NCBI GenBank assembly: GCA_917880885.1
Contig: OU862923.1
Coordinates: 23,596,770-23,660,769, forward strand
DNA: 64,000 nucleotides
Direction: 5' to 3'
DNA from: Limnephilus marmoratus
Lineage: Eukaryota; Arthropoda; Insecta; Trichoptera; Limnephilidae
The notes below the pieces were generated by a model. It was not told the origin of the DNA, did not search any database, and saw only the letters and a program-made list of their open reading frames with translations. Within the stretch, counting starts at the first letter, position 1, and every line of letters starts with the position of its first letter. Position numbers and translations under genes: made by a program. Shown here piece after piece: positions 1 through 10,851 of the stretch.

Positions 1-560
1 TACTAAAAATAAATATTTTTTCTCAAAATTTAAAACATGCGAATGCTAGATAAAAGAACAATCTTTCGAAACCATTTATAATTTTTTTGTGGAAAAGAGT
101 CACTACCTCTAAAATCTGATTTAAAAATGACATATTTCTGGTTTTCTCTGGTACCTAATACCCTATTAAGAGAGACAATAAAAATATAAAGAGAGATAAT
201 CCAATCTGATACCTGAATGATTTTTGTGCATCGCACGAATCTTCATCGAATTTATGTCTCGGGCGTCGAAATACGGTAGGTATGCACAGAAACGATAGGT
301 ACCAGATTGGATATTTTAGAAGCACTAGAATTAAGGAAGGCGAAAAACATTAATAGTAAGGTAATAAATAATCAAATAAATTTAAATAAAAGTCCAATAC
401 TAAGGTATTAAGGTATTATTAAATATTCCCTATTTAAAAAGTACATTCCCTTTCCCTCCCCTATTCTCCATCTACACTTACACTTACTTCTTCCTCCACT
501 TGAGGAGTCGAGCCCATTTTTTAAAAACATATATTATCTGTAACACATGTAACTAAATTT
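1..560. other. AT-rich stretch, no gene seen
   Basis: No recognisable coding frame or repeat head. The only local structure is a 14-bp imperfect inverted repeat (CCAATCTGATACCT at about 199-212 and its near complement at about 297-310), too weak to name. Confidence 0.5.
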
Positions 561-574
561 TAGTAGAGTATTAC

Positions 575-680
575 ACTGCCCTGAAGAAACTACGGTGATA
601 GCGAAAGCCGGTTGGCACAAAACATAGAAAATAAAAGTGGTGTTTTCAAAGTTATTGTTTTATTTTAAATTAAATAATAA
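575..680 (+). repeat. Penelope/LINE-like tail with hammerhead-like core
   Basis: CTGAAGA (581-587) is followed about 15 nt later by CGAAAGCCGG, then an AT-rich tail containing AATAAAAGTGGTGTTTTC. The same arrangement (CTGAWGA, short arm, AAAC/GAAA, AT-rich tail) recurs at 8993, 9200-9240 (minus) and 13780-13803 (minus). Hammerhead-type CUGANGA...GAAA cores are known in Penelope-like elements. Assignment to that class is inference, and no reverse transcriptase is present next to it. Confidence 0.35.
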
Positions 681-1685
681 TACCACCGGGTCCAGAGGTG
701 AGGAGCAGTTGTGCGGAATTCATGAAAAAATTATATCGTTGAAACGAATGTGTTCAACGATTTGTGACGTGATCACACAAAAAAAGTGTCCAAGACGCGG
801 CTGAAGGTAACCACGGGTAGTTATACATTATTTTGCGTGTTTTTCTAAATAAATGAACGTCGAGGTGGGGGTGGAAGGAGCATGCAAAGAGAGAGTTTAT
901 CACCGCCATCGGGCGCTTTCACTCGATTCAAGGAATCGTGCCCAGGGGCAGTGGCAAAGGTAGACTGTTTCCATTTTTACACCTTCTATAAATACGGCCC
1001 CAAGCCCTTTTCCAATCTGTTAACCAGAACCGCTCGTCTTGACAATAACTTTCTCTGCTTGCCCGCAATTCGCTCTGACTCTGCATCTATTCACCTCGTT
1101 TTTTTACTGACCCTGGAACACGTTTTACCCTCTGGACCAGACCTGACTACGTCATAAGTAAGGAGCCACTGGATCACCCCAGGCCAGCTCTAAAGCAGGC
1201 AAAAGATATGACGTTCTCCCGACATCTTCGCCTCCGTGGATTGGGACCTCCAGCTAATCTTTCAGTTCTCGTGTGTCTCACTCTGTCTGGCACAATAGTA
1301 TTTTAGACCGGTCAGTGGATAGTCATAGGAATGGGCATTGCGTTTGGGTCCCACTCAGGCGTTCCGTGTTTTTATTCCTCGACTGGCTAAGTCCTCATCA
1401 CAACTCAAGCAACATTTCCGGCTTAGTGTGGTGGTAGTAGGAGATTTTCAAATATTGCCGACTTATTCGTAACCCGGGAATGTTTGTCTTTCTTAATTTT
1501 TTTTAAAGATAAAAATAGAGTTATTTGAAATTTTTAGGCTTATATTTGAATATTTGTTTATTTTCACATTCATTTGAAAGAACATTCGGTCTCAGTGGGC
1601 TTGTTTCATGTAAAATGACAAATGATAAACCTGGTAATTTTTCAGTTTTTATAAGAAAAACTCTCTTTTTACAACATTCTATCAA
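681..1685. other. No supported gene; weak dispersed-repeat similarity
   Basis: A 91-codon open frame at 882-1157 has no motif I recognise. The stretch at about 1340-1420 (GGGTCCCACTCAGGCGT, then CTGGCTAAGTCCTCATCA) has a diverged relative at about 44880-44950, so part of this is an old dispersed repeat. Confidence 0.4.
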
Positions 1686-1689
1686 TGTC

Positions 1690-1815
1690 TTATATCGTTG
1701 ACGAAGAATATAACAATAATAATCTGAACAAAAATAAAGAAAGAGAACAAGACACAGAAAAACAGGAAAAGATAATGGTCGCAACCGGGACTCGAACCCA
1801 GGGTAGTTGCCTATA
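1690..1815 (-). repeat. tRNA-derived SINE, family D, copy 1
   Basis: On the minus strand a B-box-like GGTTCGAGTCCCGG head at about 1785-1805 is followed by a body reading TTTTCTGTGTCTTGTTC. A related copy lies inverted at 1885-2035 and a third at 45555-45715 (minus). Only the tRNA-like T-arm region is well kept. It is a mobile-element head, not a functional tRNA. Confidence 0.55.
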
Positions 1816-1884
1816 ATATGGAAAAAATGTAGAAGTTAATATTTTTAATTCTAAAATTTTAAATATGAGATTGACCAATATGAC

Positions 1885-2035
1885 GGTTTGACAATGGTGG
1901 AATTAGTAAACACGCACGCCCCGGTTAAACGAGAGGTTTTGGGTTCGAGTCCCAGTTGCTAGTTTTCTGTGTCTTGTTCCCTTTTATGTTTTCGTTTAGA
2001 TCATTATTTTTATCTATATAGTATTTAAATTCAAC
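1885..2035 (+). repeat. tRNA-derived SINE, family D, copy 2
   Basis: The head has GGGTTCGAGTCCC (B box, about 1940-1952) followed by TTTTCTGTGTCTTGTTCCC. It faces away from copy 1, about 70 bp off, making an imperfect inverted pair. Confidence 0.55.
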
Positions 2036-2049
2036 TTTCCTCTATCCAT

Positions 2050-3735
2050 AATTTGAAATGGTGGCATAGAAAACCCTTGAAGGGTGAAAGCCAGAAACTT
2101 TTGAAAAAAAAACGATGAGATCAGACTTTCATGAAACTTGCTTTTTCTATCTGAAAATTTATCCATATATCATATTATCTTTTTATAAGTTAATTTACTC
2201 CGAGAAATAAATAATCTTTAAAAAATGTTCACAAAACATTTTTATCAAAGAAAATAAATAATTTCATTGTACAATAATTCGACTCGACTGAAAAGCTTAT
2301 TAGATAAATATAGTTTATTTGTAAAGCATGTTATCGGTGACTTCAATAAAAATAAGTGTACAAATGTTTTTTTTTTTATTAACAACCTTAAATCGTTTTC
2401 GTGTTGAATTGAGGTTTTTGTTGCATAGATTTTCTAATTCTCGGAAACTTACAATGGTCACCTATTCACAGGTATTCAAGAAATGTTTTACAATAGATAT
2501 ATTCCTGTGTGCAGTTGTTCTGCTTCAAAGCTTGAATTCTGGATGTGAAGGAATCCCATTTTATTCCGAGGATTTACGTTAAAAGGGCATGCAAAACTTT
2601 CTGTGTTATCCGATTACCCCTCGACGCAGTAAAACGAGAATCGTTGAACTGTTATACATTATGTAAATCCGATAATTTCTCTCATAAATGTAGCTTCGTT
2701 GCCTAGTTCAATAGAATTGTTTTAATACTTTTTTTCACGATATACGAGAACGTTAAAATTTAATATATGTTTCTTAGTAAGGGGGTAAAATTTTTGAATA
2801 TAATGAAATCAGTGAAAAGAGGTAGGTACATATTCAAATTTGTTTACACAAAGCAAGATGCTTTTAATAACGATGTTTTTAAAATTATGATACCCGTTGT
2901 GAGGCTGGAAAAAGTAAGAGGGAGAGGTAAAAGGGAAAGAAGAAAGAAGAAAGGAAGGTCGGAAAGTAACCGAATATTAAGGCTAGACATAACCTCGTTT
3001 ATCGAGGGTTTACCCGAGGCTCACATTTTAATTTATTTCGGCGAATTCGTAATTGAATTATACTATTTTTTCATGGCTCTCAAGGGATGCAAGTTATTAA
3101 TATTTTAGATTAATAAAAACAGTACGCAACTATCAACTTTTTTAACGCAGTAGGTCTTTAAAAAAATGTAATTTGTAAATGCGCTTTCTGAATTTCTTCC
3201 GACACATTTTCCCTTGTACACTTTATGTTTATAAGCTCTTAAAAACACTTCTAAGATAATCTCCATTCGAATGCTAAAAATGCCCTCGTTATGCTCAGAA
3301 ATGTTTTAAAACACATATGGTTTTGTTTTTTTAACATGTCATAGCTTATAACTTATAACTTAGATACCGTGAGATTTTTAATCTAGTTTAAAATTAGCAA
3401 TGTTTTATTAAATATTTTGGCTTTCACCTGTTATTTATAATAGTAGTGGTAAAAATAGGGCACTCCGTCTATCATTCGTACATACACCTTTCACTTTCAA
3501 GGTGTTTTCAGTAATTTTCTTATTCTTTTTGAAAGTTTGAGCGCTAGCGTTACATTGACTCCTGATCGGCATGTTCCCGAAATGTTTTTCTTTACATATT
3601 TTAACAAACTAATGAATTCTCAACTAACCACTGACATTATAAATTGCATTTAATATGTGCTACTGACATGTTTGAAAGTGTGCGAATCAGGTTGTTTGTG
3701 TACTTATCATTAATAAATTAATTAATATCATTAAT
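2050..3735. other. No supported gene
   Basis: AT-rich. Open frames at 2328-2582 (84 codons) and 2767-3108 (113 codons, with a basic K/R-rich middle) show no family motif, no neighbours that support them and low-complexity composition. I treat them as chance frames. Confidence 0.45.
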
Positions 3736-3798
3736 GTAAAACATTTTTTCAACTATTGTAAAGCCCAAAATAACAACAACCTTGGCATACCTGACACT

Positions 3799-5478
3799 AT
3801 GCACTATAAACTGAAAACTTCCTGTAAAATCAAAGAAATTGTCAATTTGTTTGCAGATTTTTTTAAGGATGTATATGAAACAGATATCCCTGATGAAGAC
3901 ATTCCAAACTTTGAGTCAGATATAAATTTACAACTATCTCAGATACATATTGAGATTAAAGAAATTGCAGCATGTATCAAACTACTGGAACCTAAATCGT
4001 GCTCAGGGCCAGATAAAATTCCCCCCGCATTTCTAAAAAACTGTGGGGGTAGTGTCTCTTACCCTCTGTACCTACTATTTAATCAATCACTTTTAACAGG
4101 CAAGTTCCCACAAATATGGAAAAATAGCTTTCTCACTCCAATATTTAAAAGCGGAGACAAGTCTTTAGTTGAAAATTACAGACCAATATGCATACAATCG
4201 TCAATACCAAAAATTTTTGAAAAGTTAATTCTTCAAAAAATATGTTCTTGCATAAAATTTAATATCTCATCATTTCAACATGGTTTTATCTCTGGACGAT
4301 CTACCTTAACTAACCTTACATTGTATGAACATTTTATCTCTGGTGCTCTTGCTAATAGAGAACAAGTTGACTCAATTTACACGGATTTTAGTAAAGCCTT
4401 TGATAAGGTTTGCATTAAAATTCTTATAAATAAATTGTCTAAACTAGGAATAAGTGGTAATTTATTATTATGGATTAAGAATTATTTATCAAAACGTCTA
4501 CTAACTGTCTGTATTAAAGAACACTTGTCTTACGAATTTGAAGCCACTAGCGGTGTGCCTCAGGGTTCGCACCTTGGTCCAATATTGTTTATACTATTCA
4601 TAAACGATGTCACCTCCATATTCACTGATGTTAACATATTATTATTTGCTGATGACATGAAAATATATAAAATCATAAAAAATGTATACGACTGCTTGTC
4701 CCTCCAATCCAATTTTATAAAATTCGTAGAATGGTGTACCATTAACAAACTTACACTTAACATTAAAAAATGTCAAATCATGAGTTTCTTTAGAATTAAA
4801 AACCCTATCAAATATAGTTATTCTTTTAACAATCAGAGTTTATTGTCAGTACCTGTAATAAGAGACCTTGGAATAACCTTCGACTCTAAACTACTATTTA
4901 CCAACCACATTGATATAATAACTGGTAAAGCAATGAAAATGCTGGGCTTCATTGTAAGAATTTGTAAAGATTTCAAAAATATCCAAACATTCAAAATACT
5001 ATATACAACTCTGGTTAGGAGTCATTTAGAATACAATTCCCCCATATGGAACCCTTTCTACAAAAGCCACTCAAACTCCATTGAAAGAATCCAACGCAAA
5101 TTTCTCAGATCAATTAATTTCAAATTAGGTATTCCCGCGGTTGACATAAACTATGAATCTTTATTACAAAAAATGCGACTCTTATCGTTAAAAGATAGAA
5201 GAATACTCAATGATCTAATTTTTTTATTTAAAATAAACAATAACTGGTTTGACTCCCCTGAATTAATCTCATTAATAAATTACCATGTACCTTGTAGACC
5301 GACTCGACTCAAAACACCTTTTCATTGTGACAATACTATGACGAACGCAGAACAAAACTCAACCATAAATCGCTTGCATATTTTAGGCAATGAATATGCT
5401 AATATCGATCACGCCGACGGTAATCTGGCATCATACAAAAGATGCGTTAAACTAAATTTGTTTGCTAGTACCACGTAA
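3799..5478 (+). CDS. LINE ORF2 fragment: reverse transcriptase (Jockey-like)
   Basis: Open frame of 559 codons encoding an RNA-directed DNA polymerase that would copy LINE RNA at a nicked chromosomal target. RT blocks run in order: SGPDKIPP near residue 69, NYRPI near 126, TDFSKAFDK at 195-203, SGVPQGSHLGP at 251-261 and the catalytic FADD at 283-286, followed by the thumb and a C-terminal region. There is no RNase H domain, as expected for Jockey-type elements. The ATG is not a natural start: the frame stays open upstream and family-like residues (NNLGIPDT) precede it, so this is the surviving C-terminal part of ORF2 without the endonuclease. No internal stop or frameshift is seen, suggesting a fairly young copy. 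The same motifs sit at the same residue numbers in the frame at 41498-43117, so the two LINEs are related. Confidence 0.85.
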   Translation: MHYKLKTSCKIKEIVNLFADFFKDVYETDIPDEDIPNFESDINLQLSQIHIEIKEIAACIKLLEPKSCSGPDKIPPAFLKNCGGSVSYPLYLLFNQSLLTGKFPQIWKNSFLTPIFKSGDKSLVENYRPICIQSSIPKIFEKLILQKICSCIKFNISSFQHGFISGRSTLTNLTLYEHFISGALANREQVDSIYTDFSKAFDKVCIKILINKLSKLGISGNLLLWIKNYLSKRLLTVCIKEHLSYEFEATSGVPQGSHLGPILFILFINDVTSIFTDVNILLFADDMKIYKIIKNVYDCLSLQSNFIKFVEWCTINKLTLNIKKCQIMSFFRIKNPIKYSYSFNNQSLLSVPVIRDLGITFDSKLLFTNHIDIITGKAMKMLGFIVRICKDFKNIQTFKILYTTLVRSHLEYNSPIWNPFYKSHSNSIERIQRKFLRSINFKLGIPAVDINYESLLQKMRLLSLKDRRILNDLIFLFKINNNWFDSPELISLINYHVPCRPTRLKTPFHCDNTMTNAEQNSTINRLHILGNEYANIDHADGNLASYKRCVKLNLFASTT

Positions 5479-5886
5479 ATATAATAGATCATGTAAACAT
5501 AATATGCCTACCAGTACTTAACTCTAAAACTATAAATGCACAAGAAATCATAGGTACTTGTACAATTTATCATATCGGTTAACATAATCCAGTATTTATT
5601 ACTTTTTATATTTTATTTTTAAATCTTTGTAGGTATTTTACATTTTATTGTTTTATTTCTCTCTTTAAATTTTTATTTTAACTTTTACCTAATAATTTAT
5701 AGTTTGTATTTTAATACTTAATATTTTATACTATTCACTTTATAATTCACTTTTATACACTACTTATTACCTTACTTTTTACCTTTTTTCTTAAATTTTA
5801 CCAACATTATACTGTTATTCTTCATGTTGTTATAATATTATAAGTATGTTAATTATGTTAATGGCACGTGTTGTGCCGTTTATGTG

Positions 5887-5917
<31 letters not shown>

Positions 5918-5920
5918 AAG
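5887..5920 (+). repeat. (TAAA)n LINE tail
   Basis: About eight TAAA/AAAT units end the LINE, a common 3' terminus for this class. Confidence 0.85.
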
Positions 5921-6239
5921 TTAAAAAAAAAATCACTTAAAATATTTTTCAAAATTCAAAAATTGGTTGTCAAATACCATCCTACTCTAGTTCTAGTTAT
6001 TAAATTTTTTGAAAGATTGTAGTTTTGTTAAAAAAAATTGAATACTAATCTTTTGACTCCTTATGTCCTAGAAAGGTCACTTTAATGTTTCATTTTGTAC
6101 TGATTATCAATAAGACGTAAAATGTAACATTATTAAAAACAATCACAACTAACTTAGTCTAATCAGTCGAAGAACCAATATGCAGTATTTAGGTGTGTTT
6201 GAAGATGTGTGGAATCTTTTCTTCCACTGTCTAAAACAA

Positions 6240-6775
6240 TTTTGAAACCTACTGATTGGAATGTCCTTTATGGCCTCCAGCGAGTTTTTTTCACTTCTTC
6301 AACAGTATGAAAACATTTCCCTTTCAAGTCCCTTTTCATCCAGGGAGCAGAAATAAGTAACAGGGAGACAGGTCGGGTGAATAGAGCGGGTGAAAAATTT
6401 AGGTCATTCCATGCTTGCTTAAATACTGCTTCACAGATAACGCGGTGTGAGCAGGAGCGTTGTCCTGGTGGAAGAACCAGTCCCCTGTGCGCCAAGGATT
6501 CGACCTTTTTCGACGATTTTTCCTCACGCTCTCTCGCAACCTCTTTAGTAACTCCATGTAGAATTATCGGCTAACTGTTTGGCCTGGAGGAACAAACTTT
6601 GTGTGCACAACATCTCTGAAAAAACCAATGAGCATCGTCTTGATGTTCGATTTCACCTGACTTTTTTTCTGAAGAGAAGAGGGAGCACTCTTCCATTGGT
6701 TTGATTGTTGCTTGGTTTCGGGATCGTTCCAATAACTCCATGACTCATCATTCATCACCAATCATCAGCTTGAAA
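6240..6775 (-). pseudogene. Decayed mariner transposase
   Basis: On the minus strand, in changing frames, I can read successive mariner landmarks: DESW with DPETKQQS (about 6690-6755), FVPPGQTV (about 6570-6600), HQDNAPAHTA (about 6440-6480), YSPDLSP (about 6370-6395) and MKRDLKGK plus HTVEEVKKTRW (6280-6350). These carry the three catalytic aspartates of a DD34D mariner. Frameshifts separate the pieces and the N-terminal DNA-binding half is poorly readable (perhaps to about 6960). It cannot encode an active enzyme. The reading as mariner is strong; the borders are approximate because I saw no convincing terminal inverted repeats. Confidence 0.8.
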
Positions 6776-6965
6776 AAAAAATTGGTGATTTTTCAATTCG
6801 TGGCAGGCTTGAAGGCAAAGACTCTCTTTGATCCTCAGAGAGCAGACTATCGCAATTTCGCCGAAAGAAGAAATCTTTATTTACTTAAAATTAAACTTTT
6901 TATGAACGCGTGGACTCACAACGATTCGGCTTCGCACACTGACCAAGAAAGAGTTTCCGTATAAC

Positions 6966-7880
6966 AGCCGATCATACAAAACCCATTCCTATTCCACTTC
7001 TCCCCTCAACTGACCGATTCTCATTACTTTTGGGTCCCCTTAAGTATGCGACAGTATTTGTAATATTATAATGTTCTTGTCATCGTGATTAAAAGTGTAA
7101 GGTTTAATTTATAATCCCTTATGTTTTCCTTGTACGAATTTAGATATTTAATCACATAATCCACGGATACCGTGCCCACATTTCATGTCACAGGATCAAG
7201 CCCCATGACAGCGCGCAATGAGACATTATTTATGTGGCAACGTGTGGTCGCAGCGTGTAATTCACGTAATGACAAATAATGAACACTTCAAAACCGGACA
7301 TAACGAACGCGTAACATATGCACACATTGACAGTGCACATTTCCACAGTGCATACGTTGCAATATAACGTTCGCGTGTAATTGTGAATTAACAAGTAATT
7401 GAAATTGATTAATTTATTATGTCCGTGGTTCCGCGTATCATCCGAACGGAGAAATGGTTTCCAGCAACTATGGTTGATGGAAACTGTGTCACAGTATACG
7501 CAAACAAATGCCTAGTATGATTAATTGTTTCCATTGCAGAATGGTGATGGGGTTAAATGGAAATGATAATTGTCTTTTGAAAATCAATTTATTATCTATT
7601 TTGTTTAAATTTGTGAAATTTTGTGTGGAAGAGAGAGGGTTAACAGAATTGCGCGTGCGCGTCAGCAAATCACAGTTTATCTATTTTAAGTCTAGCCACT
7701 TCTTCTGGTAATACCAACAAATTGGAATCTCACGGATTGTTTAAAACCCTTTACAGGGCACAATTTTGGAATTTTATGAATAAGTGGTAAGTATAAAATA
7801 ATTGGTGTTTGCTAAAGTACTATGTTTTCTTCAAATTTAGGCCAAGCGGTTGATTTTTGTCACGGCAACAATTTAGTTTC
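6966..7880. other. No supported gene
   Basis: No motif-bearing frame. The stretch is AT-rich with a more CG-containing part around 7180-7450. Confidence 0.4.
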
Positions 7881-7884
7881 TTTT

Positions 7885-8046
7885 TTAAATAAATGAAGAC
7901 AATATAAGCGAAACTCAATCGAAAATCTGGAAACAGAAAAATCAGAAAAACATATTGACACCTCTGGGACTCGAACCCAGGACCTCTTGCTTTCCGAGCA
8001 AACGCGCTAACCACTGCGCCACGGTGTCGATATGAAATTCGGTCAT
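7885..8046 (-). repeat. tRNA-derived SINE, family E, left arm of inverted pair
   Basis: The minus strand folds as a near-complete tRNA cloverleaf: acceptor GACACC/GGTGTC, D stem GCGC/GCGC, anticodon stem TTTGC/GCAAG and T stem CTGGG/CCCAG around TTCGAGT. The anticodon loop TCGGAAA has C instead of the invariant T33, and a conserved non-tRNA body (TTTTTCTGTTTCCAGA..., then TTGTCTTCATTTATTT) follows. I therefore call it a SINE head and not a tRNA gene. Confidence 0.7.
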
Positions 8047-8110
8047 ATATGCGTTAAAGAAAAATGAAGATAATGTAGGTGGTTCTTAGTCGAAGTATGG
8101 TATAGTTAAA

Positions 8111-8267
8111 CATGACCGAATTTCATATCGACACCGTGGCGCAGTGGTTAGTGCGTTTGCCCGGAAAGCAAGAGGTCCTGGGTTCGAGTCCCAGAGGTGT
8201 CAATATGTTTTTCTGTTTCCAGAATTTCGATTGAGTTTCGCTTATATTGTCTTCATTTATTTAAATA
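8111..8267 (+). repeat. tRNA-derived SINE, family E, right arm of inverted pair
   Basis: Nearly the reverse complement of the left arm, including 18 bp upstream of the tRNA head (ATGACCGAATTTCATATC). The D stem has one change (GTGC) and the anticodon loop reads CCGGAAA. The two arms are separated by about 64 bp, so a read-through transcript would form a long hairpin. Confidence 0.7.
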
Positions 8268-8985
8268 TTACAATTTGAGGTTTTACTCATAAAGTTAAAA
8301 TAAAAAATAAAAAAATTTAGTTTTTGTTTCAAAATCCACAAAAATCCAAAAATTCAACCTAATGTTACGTTGCAACGTGCACTCACCTCGATAATATCAT
8401 TCTCTATTGGATTTGTAAAAACTTAATCGGTCATGAAAACCCAAAGATAAATTTTCTATCTAGCTATTATGTAAATTCTATTATTTTATTCAGTTAATGG
8501 TGTTCTGAATAAATAAGACCAACGATTTATGAGGACTGACGAAATTCTTGCCGTGTTAAATAGTATTCATCGCACATGCCGTACAGTATCACTCGGTCTA
8601 GCATGGACAAAACCCTATATCTAATATTTTTACTTTGATTGGCGTTTGACGTTTTGGAAAGTGAATTCGTAGACCAATCCGCCGGTGTGGCCAGCGTATA
8701 TCGATTTCTTATTTATTTCCTTTCACTAACAATGAAGCCGTCCCCGGGTATATTGATATTGTAAAGTTATCGATTTCTCTGTGCTAAGAAGTGACTAATT
8801 GCAAAAATGTAGTTATAATTGTCAAAACATTTTGTATAGATAGCTATATAGGTATAGACCTAATACTTCGTTATCTATAAAGCTCAAGCATTACCAAATC
8901 CGACGCATGCTTAAGATATTTCAATATATAATAAAAATATTAGCATGTAGGTAAGAGGTATAATATATCATACACACAGAGTGAC
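8268..8985. other. No supported gene
   Basis: AT-rich sequence without recognisable coding frames or repeat heads. Confidence 0.4.
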
Positions 8986-8989
8986 ATCT

Positions 8990-9125
8990 GACCTGATGAT
9001 GGACACTGTAACGCTGTCCAAAACGTTGGCTAAAGGAGGAGGTAGCGCAACACGGCATAACACCCCAAAAATAAATAACAAAAAAACACAGAGTTATTGT
9101 TTACACCGGTTTACACTGATGTATT
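8990..9125 (+). repeat. Penelope/LINE-like tail with hammerhead-like core
   Basis: CTGATGA (8993-8999) is followed by a short arm GGACA...TGTCC (9001-9005/9015-9019), then AAAACGTTGGC and an AT-rich tail. The layout matches the copy at 581. The residue after the arm is A where the hammerhead core has G12, so activity is doubtful. Confidence 0.4.
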
Positions 9126-9159
9126 GAGCTAAAAATTGTGGTTACTTATTATAAAAATC

Positions 9160-9240
9160 AAATAATTTCACTAGGTAAAAACACTGGATTATTTTCAGTC
9201 CGACCGGTTTCAGAACTACCGTTCGCTCTTCTTAAAATTA
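9160..9240 (-). repeat. Penelope/LINE-like tail, minus strand
   Basis: The minus strand reads AAGAAGAGCGAACGG, TAGTTCTGAAACCGGTCGG, then a tail with AATAATCCAGTGTTTTTACC. Same order of elements as at 581 and 8993. The CTGA half of the core is diverged here. Confidence 0.3.
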
Positions 9241-9313
9241 AAATGTCAAAAACTGATAGCTTTCTGTGAGATTTTTTTAATCATTTTGTAAACAATTTTT
9301 TAAATGAGTAGTA

Positions 9314-9488
9314 TTAGGGAACGTACCCATACTACGTGACCAACTTTTTGCAATTTTTAACCCCCCCCCCCCCCCCCCCGGTGACCAAAATCCTAAGCAA
9401 CTCGCCGCTCATTTGTATGGAGCGTGACATTTTGAAGACCCCCCCCCCCCCCCCTAAAAGTGTCACGTAGTATGGGTACGTTCCCTAA
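9314..9488. mobile_element. MITE with 27-bp perfect inverted ends and poly-C tracts
   Basis: The left end begins TTAGGGAACGTACCCATACT and continues ACGTGAC (9314-9340). Positions 9462-9488 are its exact reverse complement. The 175-bp element carries two long C runs (about 9361-9379 and 9440-9454) and no coding capacity. The TA/TTA at both ends makes the exact target duplication ambiguous. It would rely on a transposase encoded elsewhere; the superfamily is not decidable by eye. Confidence 0.85.
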
Positions 9489-10700
9489 GATAACCAATAA
9501 ATTAATATTCTCTTAAAAAAATAATTTTCCCGTTTTCATGCAATCAAAATCCCCTTTGCCATGCAAATAATTTAATTAATGTCATATTTTCATTGGGTGA
9601 TACAGATTTACCATTATTTTCAACTTAATGTCAGATAGTTAAGCCAACAGGTCACACGTTTAATGGTAATAAAATTATCGAACCAAACAATTCGTTTCGA
9701 AATTAAAGGCCCGTTTAATGCATTTCAGAATAATATTATTATATTTGTCATTTTATTGGCTCTTTCGAAATGAAAATAAATTCACTCCACACAATTCTGA
9801 TGAAATTCATTTTAATATCATTGAAAAATATTAAACTGGTAATAAATTTGGTATGCCTAGTTTATACAGGACAGGACAATAATGTATTGTCCCAGATTCA
9901 AACCCAAAATCCTAGTGTCAATGGAAGTTAAGAGAATAGGACAATAAACCAAGAAATTGTCCTGAAGGTAGGTTTGCAGGTAGGCTATCTCCGTAGGACA
10001 ATGTCCTACCCCACCACAGCGCCCGACCGTATTGTTCGCGTGTAAACGTGCACATACGAGACATTAGGACGATAGAGAGTCGCGCCACGAATATGTATCT
10101 CGGCTTTCGGCGCTCAGATCTCGTAATTCAGCTTAAAAATGTCACTTATTGACACAATTGATGATCATACGTAGTGAACATGATTGTTTATGGCGCATTG
10201 CTTGTGCATATTATAAGATCTGCGCCCCGTCCAATTCCTAAACCATGTTTTTTATTCGTTTTTATTTAGTTTGTCCTCTTACCATTTCAATACAGATTGG
10301 TACAAAAGACCTAATATTTCCATGAATCCATTTTTACAGCGTTCCGCGTTTGAGCTGAAGGTCGAATTGTTGTATATTCCAATTGTCCTGTTCTGCGCAG
10401 TCGAGACTGTTCACGGAGCTGGGACAGGACAATATTGCATTGACTTCTGTACTGTCCCCGTGTGAACCCAGTATCAGAGTAAAAGCTAAGCCCCGACTCA
10501 AATAAACTGTTCAAACGAAGAAGGGTTTAATTTAAAAATAAATTTTAATCACAGGTTTGAAATGCAAAGCAATTTACAATATTATTATTTATTAAGATAA
10601 TTTAAAATGATAAAATATGGGTGACATATGTTTCAATTTTGTATTATAATGTGTTCGCGCCGCTTATAGGTGAAAACCCGGCGAGTTATTTTTGTATTTA
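9489..10700. other. No gene; cluster of GGACAAT sites
   Basis: No supported coding frame. GGACAAT or its complement ATTGTCC occurs repeatedly between 9872 and 10431, including the palindrome AGGACAATGTCCT near 9996. This may be the remains of an element with short internal repeats. Confidence 0.35.
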
Positions 10701-10704
10701 TGGT

Positions 10705-10841
10705 GATCTCATATTGCAGTGAACTACATCGCAGGTGGTGAGCTCATCTTGTAGTGAACTACATCGCAGGTGTTGAGCTCATCTTGTAGTGAACTACATC
10801 GCAGGTGTTGAGCTCATCTTGCAGTGAACTACATCGCAGAT
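10705..10841 (+). repeat. 35-bp tandem repeat, four units
   Basis: Units start at about 10705, 10740, 10775 and 10810, and read GAGCTCATCTTGTAGTGAAC then TACATCGCAGGTGTT with a few changes. Each unit holds a small inverted repeat (TGTAGTgaACTACA, or TGCAGT in two units). The array ends about 10 bp before a family B repeat. Confidence 0.9.
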
Positions 10842-10851
10842 GAATCTTCCT

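Larger units (their letters stand above)
3740..5920 (+). mobile_element. 5'-truncated Jockey-type LINE
   Basis: Contains the 3' two thirds of a LINE ORF2 (see CDS), an AT-rich 3' UTR of about 400 bp and a terminal (TAAA)n tail at 5887-5920. ORF1, the endonuclease domain and the 5' UTR are absent, as is usual after incomplete target-primed reverse transcription. The left boundary is placed near the first family-like residues and is uncertain. No target duplication could be read. Confidence 0.8.

Noticed and set aside
2767..3108. 113-codon basic frame as a small protein
   Set aside because: No family signature and no supporting context; AT-rich chance frame more likely.
7966..8203. Functional tRNA genes (GGA anticodon)
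   Set aside because: Cloverleaf is good but T33 is replaced by C, a serine tRNA should have a long variable arm, and a SINE body follows in both copies.
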